Shown here: in pieces, positions 8,801-16,095 of the stretch
Layout: each line of letters opens with the position of its first letter
How positions within the stretch are numbered: position 1 is the first letter of the stretch
Origin: Sphingomonas sp. AR_OL41
GTDB lineage: Bacteria; Pseudomonadota; Alphaproteobacteria; Sphingomonadales; Sphingomonadaceae
Direction of reading: 5' to 3'
DNA: 52,394 nucleotides
NCBI RefSeq assembly: GCF_029911635.1
Contig: NZ_JARYTI010000034.1
Location: forward strand, 1-52,394
Made by a program: the position numbers and the translations under genes
Notes under the pieces: generated by a model
What the model was told of the DNA's origin: nothing
The model's database searches: none
The model's input: the letters and a program-made list of their open reading frames with translations, nothing else

Positions 8801-9255
8801 GCCTCGATCAGCCCGGTGCCGCCCATGATCTCGTTGGCATGGAGGTGCTGCGGCATCAGCGAATATTTGACGGGCCCGAAAAAGGTCGAGTGCATGCCCA
8901 TCATGAACAGCGCGCCGAGCAGCAGCGGGATCGATTCCGCCCAGAAGCCGAGCAGGCCGAGGCCCATGATGCCGATCTCGGCCGCCTTGACGATGCGCAC
9001 CAGCTTCGCCTTGTCCCACGCATCGGCGATCTGCCCGGCCATCGCCGAGAACAGGAAATAGGGCAGGATGAACAGGCCCGTCGCGATCGTCGTTAGCTGT
9101 TCGGCGCTGTGCGGCGCATCCTTGTAGATGGTGTAGGTCGCGAGCAGCAGCATCGCGAACTTCAGCACATTGTCGTTGAACGCCCCGAGGAACTGGACGA
9201 CGAACAAGGGCGCGAAACGACGTTTGCCGAGCAGCGACAGATCCGGCGCAGACAT
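5863..9255 (-). CDS. aas: LplT-Aas fusion: lysophospholipid flippase, 2-acyl-GPE acyltransferase and acyl-ACP synthetase
   Basis: One 1130-residue protein joins three modules. Residues about 1-420 are an MFS-type LplT lysophospholipid flippase (FAPLFVVQFLGAFNDNVLKF at the start). Residues about 440-620 are a PlsC acyltransferase, with the NHxSxxD catalytic motif (NHVSFID, about 454) and FPEGR (about 522). Residues about 640-1130 are an AMP-forming acyl-ACP synthetase, with FTSGSEGLPKGV near 797 and YGATEAGP and GYYKAD further on. It should take up lysophosphatidylethanolamine, load acyl-ACP with ATP, and reacylate the lipid. In E. coli LplT and Aas are separate; fused forms are known in many proteobacteria. 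All core motifs appear intact. It is divergent from a TetR gene. Confidence 0.93.
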   Translation of the reverse strand: MSAPDLSLLGKRRFAPLFVVQFLGAFNDNVLKFAMLLLATYTIYKDAPHSAEQLTTIATGLFILPYFLFSAMAGQIADAWDKAKLVRIVKAAEIGIMGLGLLGFWAESIPLLLGALFMMGMHSTFFGPVKYSLMPQHLHANEIMGGTGLIEAGTFLAILGGQLLGSKLAPWEAGVTACALAVLGFAVSWAIPAAPPAAPGMRIDRNPFRSTWHVLKTAHDGEGVWLSILGISWFFAVGAILLGYFVPLVATVLGGTRDVVILFLVVFSVAIALGSLLVNRLLGGKVSARYVPVSALVMAAGMIDLWLSTHHYVPAVRNVGPFAFVADSGNWRILIDLIAISLSGGMFIVPLYAILQTATPPNERSRIIAANNIVNSAVTVVVVAIVTFMMASGVSVQGVIGAMGFSTLAVALIACWLLPETVFKALIRTALKLVYRIELTGAENMPAPGARAVVVVNHVSFIDGLLLAAFLPGKPTFAVHTAICQRWWIKPLLKLFHAFPVDPANPMSAKRMVKAVREGRTLVIFPEGRITVTGALMKVFDGPGMVADKADAPIIPVRIDGAQYTPFSYLRGKVRLRTFPKIHLTILPPRRFVIEGEMSARARRAIAGRRLYDEMSEMIFATSDIDRSLFGALIDARTIHGGKARVVEDIKRVPLSYNKLITGSLALARPLGAASVPGEAVGVLLPNVAGVVVTFFALQAIGRVPAMLNYTAGLANLKAACTAAEVRTIVTARAFVEQAKLGDVLAGLVADGRRVLYLEDIAAGIGAAAKLRALIAARFAERNHRRLAIDPNAPAVILFTSGSEGLPKGVALSHRNLLANCQQLAARIDFSSADVVLNALPVFHSFGLTGGTLLPVLSGIKTLLYPSPLHYRIVPALAYDSNATIMFGTDTFLAGYARMAHSYDFYALRYIFAGAERVRDETRKVYAEKFGLRILEGYGATEAGPVIAVNTPMHFRAGTVGRLLPGITARLEQVPGIDEGGRLSISGPNIMAGYYKADAPGLLQPPEGGWHDTGDIVAIDADGYVAIRGRAKRFAKIGGEMISLPAVESYAAALWPGFDHAVVTRPDPRKGEQLVLFTTAPDAKFAALSSWAKANGVAEIAIPRDIRAVEALPVLGTGKLDYVTMGEMVG

Positions 9256-9373
9256 TGGCTCTTCTCCCGTTCAAGCCCGGCGCGGCCATGCCGCAGCGCC
9301 GGTTAAGAAATGCCGCACGCACGGAGGTTTAGTTCCTTGCCTTTGGCGAGTCGCAGGATTATTATACGCTGTC

Positions 9374-9400
9374 TAATTAAAAGTAAACGGTGTTCAATTA
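9374..9400. promoter_or_regulatory. Inverted repeat between aas and its divergent TetR gene
   Basis: TAATTAAA (9374-9381) and TTCAATTA (9393-9400) form an imperfect inverted repeat, 7 of 8 pairs, with an 11-base spacer. It lies in an AT-rich patch that abuts the TetR ATG at 9401. Binding there would block the TetR gene itself and possibly the aas promoter. No SD is visible before the ATG. Confidence 0.4.
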
Positions 9401-10012
9401 ATGGCGAGACGCTCCGACCACACCCGCGAGGAACTCCGCGCGATGATCGTCAGCGAGGGGCATCGCCAGATGTCCGAGGTCGGCTTCGCGCGCTTCTCGG
9501 CACGCGAGGTGGCCAAGCGGATCGGCTATTCGATCGGCACGCTGTACAATGTGTTCGGCTCGCACGATCAGCTCGTGCTGGCGATCAACGAGCAGACGCT
9601 GGCATTGTGGCAGGCGCATCTCGCGCACCGCCTCGCCGGCGCGGAGGGTGACCGGCTGCGCGTGCTGATCGAGGCCTATTTCGAATTCGCCATCATCCAC
9701 CGCCACGCCTGGACCGCGCTGTACGACCACCGCATGCCCGCCGATGTCGGCGTGCCGGACTATTACCGCGACCGCATCCGCGCGCTGACCGGCATCGTCC
9801 GCGACGAGATCGCCGCCGTGCTGCCCGAGGAGAGCGATGCCGACACCGACGCGCTGACCCGCTCGCTGCTCGCCACGGTGCACGGCCATTGCTTCTTCAC
9901 CTTGAACGGCACCTTCGGCCTGCTCGGCGAAACCGCGCCGCTCGAAACCGTCCACGCCCGGGTGCGCGAGACGATCGACGCGGCGCGGATGCGCGCGGCC
10001 GGAACTGGCTGA
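9401..10012 (+). CDS. TetR-family regulator, probably of aas
   Basis: This 203-residue TetR/AcrR-type protein has an N-terminal HTH (about 10-55; FSAREVAKRIGYSIGTLYNV) and a C-terminal domain of the type with many His and Tyr residues (IIHRHAWTALYDHRMP). It starts 145 bases from the aas start on the opposite strand. The usual logic of such pairs suggests that it represses aas and responds to an acyl-CoA or fatty acid, which is inference. No SD precedes the ATG, so translation may be leaderless or start from an atypical site. Confidence 0.85.
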   Translation: MARRSDHTREELRAMIVSEGHRQMSEVGFARFSAREVAKRIGYSIGTLYNVFGSHDQLVLAINEQTLALWQAHLAHRLAGAEGDRLRVLIEAYFEFAIIHRHAWTALYDHRMPADVGVPDYYRDRIRALTGIVRDEIAAVLPEESDADTDALTRSLLATVHGHCFFTLNGTFGLLGETAPLETVHARVRETIDAARMRAAGTG

Positions 10013-10117
10013 CCGAGGCTTGCCGGCCGGCACCGCCCGGATCACGATGGCCGGCTTGTCAAACCGCGCCGCCCGCCGCAGACCGCCGCACGACACAGGC
10101 AGGAGAGCGCGGGCGAC

Positions 10118-11311
10118 ATGCAACCACTGAGCGGGATCCGCGTGCTCGACTTCGGGCGCTACATCGCCGGGCCGTACTGCGCCGCGCTGCTCGGCGACTA
10201 CGGCGCCGAGGTGATCCGGGTCGAGCGGATCGGCGGCAATGAGGACCGGTTCATCGTGCCAGTCGCCGAGGACGGATCGGGCGCGGGCTTCCTCCAGCTC
10301 AACCGCAACAAGCAGTCGCTCGCACTGGCGCTGGGCAGCCCGGGCGGGCGCGAGATCGTGCGGCGGCTGGTGGCGACCGCCGACATCGTCGTCGCCAACA
10401 TGCCCGCCGACGCGCTGGCCAGGGCCGGGCTCGACCTCGCCGCGCTCGCCGCAATCAGGCCGGAGATCATTCTCGTCACCGCCTCGGCGTTCGGCGACGC
10501 GGGGCCGATGGCGCACAGCGTCGGCTTCGACGCGGTGGCGCAGGCGATGTCGGGGGTGGTCGCGCTGACCGGCACCGAGGAGCAACCGTACCGCGCGCAG
10601 GTCAACTATGTCGACTTCGCCACCGCGCTGCACGGTGCGTTCGGCGCGATGGTCGCGCTGCGCGAGCGTGATCGCACCGGGCGCGGGCAGCAGGTGTCGG
10701 GCTCGCTGCTCGGCAGCGCGACGGCGATGGCGAACGTGCTGAGCATCGACCATGCGCTGACCGGGATCGAGCGCCGCCCGCTCGGCAACCGCAGCTATGG
10801 CTCGTCGCCGACCGACCTGTTCCGCACCCGTAACGGCTGGATCATGACGCAGGTCGTCGGCGACGCGATCTTCGCACGCTGGGCGCGGCTGGTCGGCGCG
10901 CCCGAGCTGATCGACGACCCGCGCTTCGCCGACGACATCAAGCGCGGCGACCATGGCGATGCGCTGAGCGCGGTGATGGCGGCTTGGTGCGCCGACCGCA
11001 CCACTGCCGAAGCGATGGCGGCGCTGGCCGAGGCACGCGTGCCGGCGGGCGAGATGCTCGCGCCCGGCGAGGTGATGGCGCACCCGCAGGTCCAGGCGAT
11101 GGGCTATGTCGAGCAGGTCGACTATCCCGGCACACCCGCCCCCGCCCCGATCGTCGGCGCGCCGATATCGCTGAGCGCGACCCCGCGCGAGCCGATGCGC
11201 CGCGCGCCGCTGGTGGGGGAGCATAGCGCGGCGATCCTGGCCGGGCTGGGCTATGGCGCCGAGGAGATCGCGGCGTTCGTCGCGGCGGGGGCGGTGCAGG
11301 TGGCGGGCTGA
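10118..11311 (+). CDS. CaiB/BaiF (class III) CoA-transferase
   Basis: This 397-residue protein is of normal length for the family. The N-terminus (LSGIRVLDFGRYIAGPYCAA, LLGDYGAEVIRVE) is diagnostic. The putative catalytic Asp is D166 in YVDFATALHGAFGA, matching the Asp of formyl-CoA transferase that forms the mixed anhydride and CoA thioester. It should move CoA between carboxylic acids in the cytosol; the acid is unknown. It follows the TetR gene after 105 bases on the same strand and could be read from the same or its own promoter. No dehydrogenase or hydratase sits beside it to hint at a pathway. Confidence 0.88.
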   Translation: MQPLSGIRVLDFGRYIAGPYCAALLGDYGAEVIRVERIGGNEDRFIVPVAEDGSGAGFLQLNRNKQSLALALGSPGGREIVRRLVATADIVVANMPADALARAGLDLAALAAIRPEIILVTASAFGDAGPMAHSVGFDAVAQAMSGVVALTGTEEQPYRAQVNYVDFATALHGAFGAMVALRERDRTGRGQQVSGSLLGSATAMANVLSIDHALTGIERRPLGNRSYGSSPTDLFRTRNGWIMTQVVGDAIFARWARLVGAPELIDDPRFADDIKRGDHGDALSAVMAAWCADRTTAEAMAALAEARVPAGEMLAPGEVMAHPQVQAMGYVEQVDYPGTPAPAPIVGAPISLSATPREPMRRAPLVGEHSAAILAGLGYGAEEIAAFVAAGAVQVAG

Positions 11312-11417
11312 TCCTTCCAAGCGGAAGGCGGAGCCTCGGCGGGGAAGACATTTGACGGCAGCGGGAGCCGGTTGCGCACCATCGCACGCGAGCGTGCGAC
11401 GGCAAGACCCTCGCCGT

Positions 11418-13289
11418 TCAGTGAATATCGGTGTCGACGCTGGCGACGGCTTTCGCCGGTCGCGCCTTGTCGATATCGCCCGCGATATCGAGTTCCGCTT
11501 TCTTATACTCCGACTTTGTGATGACGGTTTCCCGCAAGGCCGGATAGGTACGCGACAGCACCTGCTTCGCGCCATGCGAAACGGTCAGCGTGATCGATAT
11601 GGCGACGAAGCCGGTGCCTTCCAGGTCCGCCTCACCCTCGATCGTCACCGGACTGTCTGCGGTCGGCTGGAAATCGCCGCCATATTTGACGGCGCCCCAC
11701 AGGGCGACGCGGTGTTCCAGCGCGATCATCTCGGTATTGGCATCATAGGTGCCACAGACGAGATTGCCGATGATATTGGGACCGCCCAGGCTGCTACCGA
11801 TGATGTGCAGCCATTCGAAGCGCCCGCCGATGTCGTCCAAATCCTTCTGCTTCTCGGCGCGGCTCACCTCGCTCCCCCGGCCCTCATACATAAAGGTGTC
11901 GAGAAAATAATTCTTCGCGTTCTGCCCGCCCATCACGCCCATCTGGCTCGGTGCGCGCACGCCCTTCGCCCACGGCCCGTAATGGACGATCCTGTTGCGG
12001 ATCGTGCCCGCGCCCATTTGGCTGGTGAACTCCGATTTTTCGACCCGGCCGCGATAATCCTCATAATCTACCGGCGACCCGATGGCGGCGATCGGCCCGG
12101 CATAGGGCGCTTCCGGGTCACGCACCCCGCGCTCGGTGCCGGCTTCGATGTCGGCGGCGGCACGTGCGGCGCCGGAGCGCGGTTCGGGCTCTTCGTAACG
12201 AATGGCGTGGATCGCGGCGAGTTCCTCGCCGAGCAGCTCGGCATTCTCCGTGTCGAACACCAGGTGCCGCCCGCGTTCTAGGGTGATCGCGAGCTCGTTG
12301 CTTGCCGTGCGGAAGAACTTGTCCGGATTGGCAAAGCAGAAATCGAATTCAGTCTTGGGCAGGCTGCCGAGCGCCTTGAGCCTGTCTTCCGGTGCATATT
12401 CCTCGGTATCGCCGACGCGCCGCATGATCTGGAAACGCACCGGCGAGGCGACTTCGCGGCGTTCGATCTTCTTGCTGCGCACCGGCTTTTCCGAGACGTC
12501 GAGCGGCGTCGCGGTCGATCCCACGTGAAAGGGACTCTGGCTGCCATCTTCGACGACGGCGCGATAATCCGCCGGCACGGCAATCAGCCGCTCGCCCTTG
12601 CGCTCGAGGATCTCGTTCATCCGCGCGAATGCGCCTGGCGCCAGCCCGAGCCTGGTGCCTTCTGTCCGCACTTCCTCGGCGGTCATTGCCTGGAACCACC
12701 GGGCCCAGGCTTCATTGCCGTTAAAGGCATCGCCCGGCGGATCGCCGACGACGCGCTGAAGCGGCAACGTCGCGGACGCGAGCGGGGCGAGCGGGGCGGC
12801 GACCTCGTGGCGTGGCGCGGCGCCCAGCGCCCGCGCGCCCATCACATCGGCTTCATGCTCCAGCCCGGCATCGTCGTTGATGGCCACGGCGGCGCGCAGC
12901 TGTCTCGTCGGCGCGACACGACCCTGCGCCTGCTGGACGACATGCCATGCCTCATGCGGCAGATGGCGTTCCTGGCCTGGCGCCAGATGGATATCGGTGC
13001 CCTGCGCATAAGCATGGGCGTTGAGTTGCGCCGGTTTCGGCGAGTTGCGATGGACCCTGACATTGTCGAGCGACACGCCCGACAGCGCTTCGACCCCGGC
13101 CTTGAGCTGGTTGGGCAGGCCGGTGCGATTGGCCGGCCGCATCAGCGCGACACGCTGGACCGTTGGCGCGGCGTTCAGCGTCGCCGACAGCGCCTCGAGT
13201 TCGCGGACGCGCGGCCCCGCGCCGGCAACGCCCGCAGCCACGGGCGCCAGAGGCGCCCCGGGACGCGCCAATGGTCTTTCGCGATCCAT
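11418..13289 (-). CDS. DUF4157 (eCIS-core) protein with nuclease-like C-terminal domain
   Basis: This 623-residue protein has a DUF4157 domain at about residues 55-150: LDNVRVHRNSPKPAQLNAHA, GTDIHLAPGQERHLPHEAWH, then DDAGLEHEAD. It contains a zincin-type HExxH (H112-E-A-W-H116) and a later E-H-E-A-D. DUF4157 is found on cargo of extracellular contractile injection systems and on polymorphic toxins. The last third includes WLHIIGSSLGGPNIIGNLVC (H about 495) followed by TYDANTEMIALE. That H...GG...NLV...N...E order resembles beta-beta-alpha-metal nucleases, which is inference. The start at 13289 (MDRERPL) is chosen because the upstream frame codes for atypical Cys/Arg-rich sequence. There is no signal peptide, adjacent immunity gene or injection apparatus in view. 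Confidence 0.75.
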   Translation of the reverse strand: MDRERPLARPGAPLAPVAAGVAGAGPRVRELEALSATLNAAPTVQRVALMRPANRTGLPNQLKAGVEALSGVSLDNVRVHRNSPKPAQLNAHAYAQGTDIHLAPGQERHLPHEAWHVVQQAQGRVAPTRQLRAAVAINDDAGLEHEADVMGARALGAAPRHEVAAPLAPLASATLPLQRVVGDPPGDAFNGNEAWARWFQAMTAEEVRTEGTRLGLAPGAFARMNEILERKGERLIAVPADYRAVVEDGSQSPFHVGSTATPLDVSEKPVRSKKIERREVASPVRFQIMRRVGDTEEYAPEDRLKALGSLPKTEFDFCFANPDKFFRTASNELAITLERGRHLVFDTENAELLGEELAAIHAIRYEEPEPRSGAARAAADIEAGTERGVRDPEAPYAGPIAAIGSPVDYEDYRGRVEKSEFTSQMGAGTIRNRIVHYGPWAKGVRAPSQMGVMGGQNAKNYFLDTFMYEGRGSEVSRAEKQKDLDDIGGRFEWLHIIGSSLGGPNIIGNLVCGTYDANTEMIALEHRVALWGAVKYGGDFQPTADSPVTIEGEADLEGTGFVAISITLTVSHGAKQVLSRTYPALRETVITKSEYKKAELDIAGDIDKARPAKAVASVDTDIH

Positions 13290-13389
13290 GGCCGATGCTA
13301 GTCCGGTGCGGTGCCGGTTACAATCGGCCGTGCAGCACGGCATGAAGCCAGCTCTACCGAAACGCGCCGCGCTTCGGTAGAGCGCGGGG

Positions 13390-15027
13390 ATGTTGCGCCT
13401 GACCGAACTAACCCTGCCGCTCCACCATCCGCCCGAGGCGTTGCCGGCGGCGATCTGCAAGCGGTTGCGCATCACCCCGCGCGAGCTGGTGAAACATGTC
13501 GTCGCGCGGCGGGCGCATGATGCGCGCGACAAGGCCGATATCCAGCTGGTCTATTCGGTCGACGTCAATGTGAAGGACGAGGCCGCCGTGCTGGCGCGGT
13601 GCCGCAAGGACCAGCGCGTGCAGCGCACCCCCGACACGCGGTACCGCTTCGTTGGCAAGGCGCCTGAGGGGCGCTCCGGTCTGCGCCCCGTGGTGGTCGG
13701 CACCGGGCCGTGCGGCCTGTTCGCCGGGTTGATCCTCGCGCAGATGGGTTATCGCCCGATCATCCTCGATCGCGGCAAGCTGGTACGCGAGCGGACCAAG
13801 GACACCTGGGGGCTGTGGCGGCGCAGCGTGCTCAACCCCGAGAGCAATGCGCAGTTCGGCGAGGGCGGTGCGGGGACCTTTTCCGACGGCAAGCTCTACA
13901 GCCGGATCAAGGACCTGCGCCATCTCGACCGCAAGGTGCTGACCGAGTTCGTCAAGGCCGGCGCGCCCGAGGAGATCCTGACCGAGGCGCATCCGCATAT
14001 CGGCACCTTCCGGCTGGTGACGATGGTCGAGAGCATCCGCGCGACGATCGAGGGGCTGGGTGGCGAGTATCGCTTCGGCACGCGTGTCGACGGGGTCGAC
14101 ATCGCGACCGACGCCGGCGGCGCGCGGCGGATGCGCGGGCTGCACCTGAGCGGCGGCGGTTATCTCGAGGCCGACCGTGTCGTGCTGGCGATCGGCCATA
14201 GCGCGCGCGACACCTTCGCGATGCTCCACGCGGCCGGGGTGTATGTCGAGGCCAAGCCCTTCTCGATCGGCGTCAGGATCGAGCATCCGCAGAGCTGGAT
14301 CGACCAGGCGCGGTTCGGCGCCGATGCCGGCAACGATATCCTCGGCGCGGCCGAGTACCACATCTCGCATCACTGCTCGAACGGGCGGACGGTCTACAGC
14401 TTCTGCATGTGCCCCGGCGGCACGGTGGTCGCGGCGACATCGGAGGAAGGCCGCGTCGCGACCAACGGGATGAGCCAATATTCGCGCAACGAGCGCAACG
14501 CCAATTCGGGGCTGGTCGTGGCGATCGACCCGGCGCGCGATTATCCCGGCGACCCGCTCGCCGGCATCGCCTTCCAGCGCCACTGGGAATCGCAGGCCTA
14601 TGTCGCGGGCGGATCGAACTACCGCGCGCCGGCGCAGCGGCTGGGCGACTTCCTCGCCGGGCAGCCGTCGGCGGCGCTCGGGAGTGTCATCCCCTCCTAT
14701 CGCCCCGGCGTGCAGCCGACCGACCTCGCCACCTGCCTGCCCGAGTTCGCGGTGACGGCGATGCGCGAGGCGTTGCCGGTGTTCGGGCGGCAGATCCCCG
14801 GTTACGACCATCCCGACGTGGTGATGACGGGCGTCGAGACGCGCACCTCCTCGCCGGTGCGCTTCACGCGCGGCGAGGATTTCCAGAGCCTCAACACGAC
14901 CGGGCTGTTCCCCGCCGGCGAGGGCGCGGGTTATGCCGGCGGCATCCTGTCGGCGGCGGTCGACGGCATCAAGGTGGCAGAAGCCGTGGCGCTGAGCCTG
15001 GGCGACGCGGTGCGCCCGGCGGCGTGA
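13390..15027 (+). CDS. NAD(P)/FAD-dependent dehydrogenase (COG2509 type)
   Basis: This 545-residue flavoprotein has a small N-terminal alpha/beta domain (about 1-90). A Rossmann FAD site follows: VVVGTGPCGLFAGLILAQMG, a GxGxxG variant, about residue 100. ESNAQFGEGGAGTFSDGKLY is then diagnostic of the COG2509 uncharacterised dehydrogenases. A C-terminal FAD-closing motif (PAGEGAGYAGGILSAAVDGI) completes the fold. The redox substrate is unknown. The ATG at 13390 follows GGGG and lies 100 bases from the divergent DUF4157 gene. It has no clear operon partner. Confidence 0.85.
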   Translation: MLRLTELTLPLHHPPEALPAAICKRLRITPRELVKHVVARRAHDARDKADIQLVYSVDVNVKDEAAVLARCRKDQRVQRTPDTRYRFVGKAPEGRSGLRPVVVGTGPCGLFAGLILAQMGYRPIILDRGKLVRERTKDTWGLWRRSVLNPESNAQFGEGGAGTFSDGKLYSRIKDLRHLDRKVLTEFVKAGAPEEILTEAHPHIGTFRLVTMVESIRATIEGLGGEYRFGTRVDGVDIATDAGGARRMRGLHLSGGGYLEADRVVLAIGHSARDTFAMLHAAGVYVEAKPFSIGVRIEHPQSWIDQARFGADAGNDILGAAEYHISHHCSNGRTVYSFCMCPGGTVVAATSEEGRVATNGMSQYSRNERNANSGLVVAIDPARDYPGDPLAGIAFQRHWESQAYVAGGSNYRAPAQRLGDFLAGQPSAALGSVIPSYRPGVQPTDLATCLPEFAVTAMREALPVFGRQIPGYDHPDVVMTGVETRTSSPVRFTRGEDFQSLNTTGLFPAGEGAGYAGGILSAAVDGIKVAEAVALSLGDAVRPAA

Positions 15028-15449
15028 CGGGGGTGGGGGGCGGCGTGAGTTCCCCCACCTGCTCGACCTGTTTTTCCTGCTCGGCATTTTTTCGCGGCCA
15101 TCCGGTTGGAGATGGCGCGCGGCATTTCCGTTCGATCCCAACGACGTAACGCGGCGGGGTGTTGGCGACGCATCTCCAACTTAACAGGTGTGGAGCAGGT
15201 GGCGCAGCAGGCGCGAACAGGCCCTGTTCCGGGGCGATAGCAGGCGCGAGCAGGTGCGGCGTCGCCACGATGTTCGGGCGGCGATTTTCGCATGACGGAC
15301 GATGAGAAGGAGCGGCGCGCCGGGGCGCGGGTGGCGGCTGGTAGCAGGGGGTGGCGTGGGGGTGAATCACGGCGCGCGGTGCCGGGCGATGACCCAGGTC
15401 ACAACAGGTCGGAAAGTAAACCCGATACGCTCGGAATCCGATCAGCCGA
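15028..15449. repeat. Intergenic region with short inverted and direct repeats
   Basis: No convincing gene is present. CACCTGCTC at 15056-15064 is the complement of GAGCAGGTG at 15193-15201 and 15248-15256. Related CCTGCTC, GCAGG and ACAGG words crowd the interval, and GAACAGG-C-CCTGTTC forms a small hairpin near 15215-15229. The repeats could fold the 3' region of the dehydrogenase mRNA. A frame at 15292-15507 has poor composition and is not called. Confidence 0.35.
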
Positions 15450-15872
15450 TCAGGAAAAGATGCGTCGAAGCCAGACTGCATTGGGTGAGCGCGGATCCGG
15501 GCCATAAGCGTTTCCGCCACGCTGGCCCGGCAATGACAGGTATATCAGGACAAGGGCGATACCGACGATCGGAACAAGGATGGCCATCAGCCAGCCGGCT
15601 GTCCTGCCCGTGTCGTGCAATCGACGGGATGCGGTCGCGAGGCACGCACCGACCGGGATCAGGTCGAGCAGAATGATGGACCGGGCGAGAAGTGCCTCGG
15701 TCAGGTCGTCCGAGAAAGCCGCGTCACCGATCCAGATGTCCCACCCAATAAGGAACAACGCCGCCGACACGGCCAGCACGACGAGCGTGGCGAGGGCCAC
15801 CACGCCGAGTTCGCGCCGCGTCGCACGGCCGGCATAGCCGAAAACGCCTTCCAATGACGGATCGTTGAGCAC
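15450..15872 (-). CDS. DUF805 membrane protein
   Basis: This 140-residue protein has an N-terminal cytoplasmic start (LNDPSLEGVFGYAGRATRRE), three to four hydrophobic helices, and the DUF805 signature: ASRRLHDTGRTAGWLMAILV and a C-terminal GGNAYGPDP. The role of DUF805 proteins is unknown. The start is placed at the GTG at 15872 rather than 15878 because GGGAGG then sits at a normal distance. A decayed copy of the same 5' end at 19893-19959 also preserves this GTG-CTC-AAC start. It is transcribed alone. Confidence 0.8.
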   Translation of the reverse strand: MLNDPSLEGVFGYAGRATRRELGVVALATLVVLAVSAALFLIGWDIWIGDAAFSDDLTEALLARSIILLDLIPVGACLATASRRLHDTGRTAGWLMAILVPIVGIALVLIYLSLPGQRGGNAYGPDPRSPNAVWLRRIFS

Positions 15873-16095
15873 GGCCACCTCCCGCTGCGGACCGTCCCAA
15901 AAGCCGTTCAGATGGTCAAGGATGACCGCGCACCAAGCGGGATTGCGGTCAAGGGAGGGCGTGGCCGTGTTAAGATGGCGACCAAGTCATCTGCCAAATG
16001 GCCGCGTGTCACCGCCAACTTGACGGTGCCGTCGGTGCCCGCCAACATCTTATCGTGCGACGAGAATTTTCCCCATCCCCTGCCCGGGCGCGCCG

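Noticed and set aside
6076..9096. Very long open frame antisense to aas
   Set aside because: Arg/Asp/His-rich sequence with no domain. It mirrors the codon bias of the real gene on the other strand, as expected in GC-rich DNA.
11313..11328. Hairpin CCTTCC-AAGC-GGAAGG after the CoA-transferase as a terminator
   Set aside because: Only six base pairs and no T-run follows in either direction.
9398..11575. Long minus-strand frame opposite TetR and the CoA-transferase
   Set aside because: Covers two well-supported genes on the other strand and shows no motif.
13290..13532. N-terminal extension of the DUF4157 protein
   Set aside because: Cys/Arg-rich residues unlike the family; it overlaps the start of the divergent FAD dehydrogenase. 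The ATG at 13289 is a better start.
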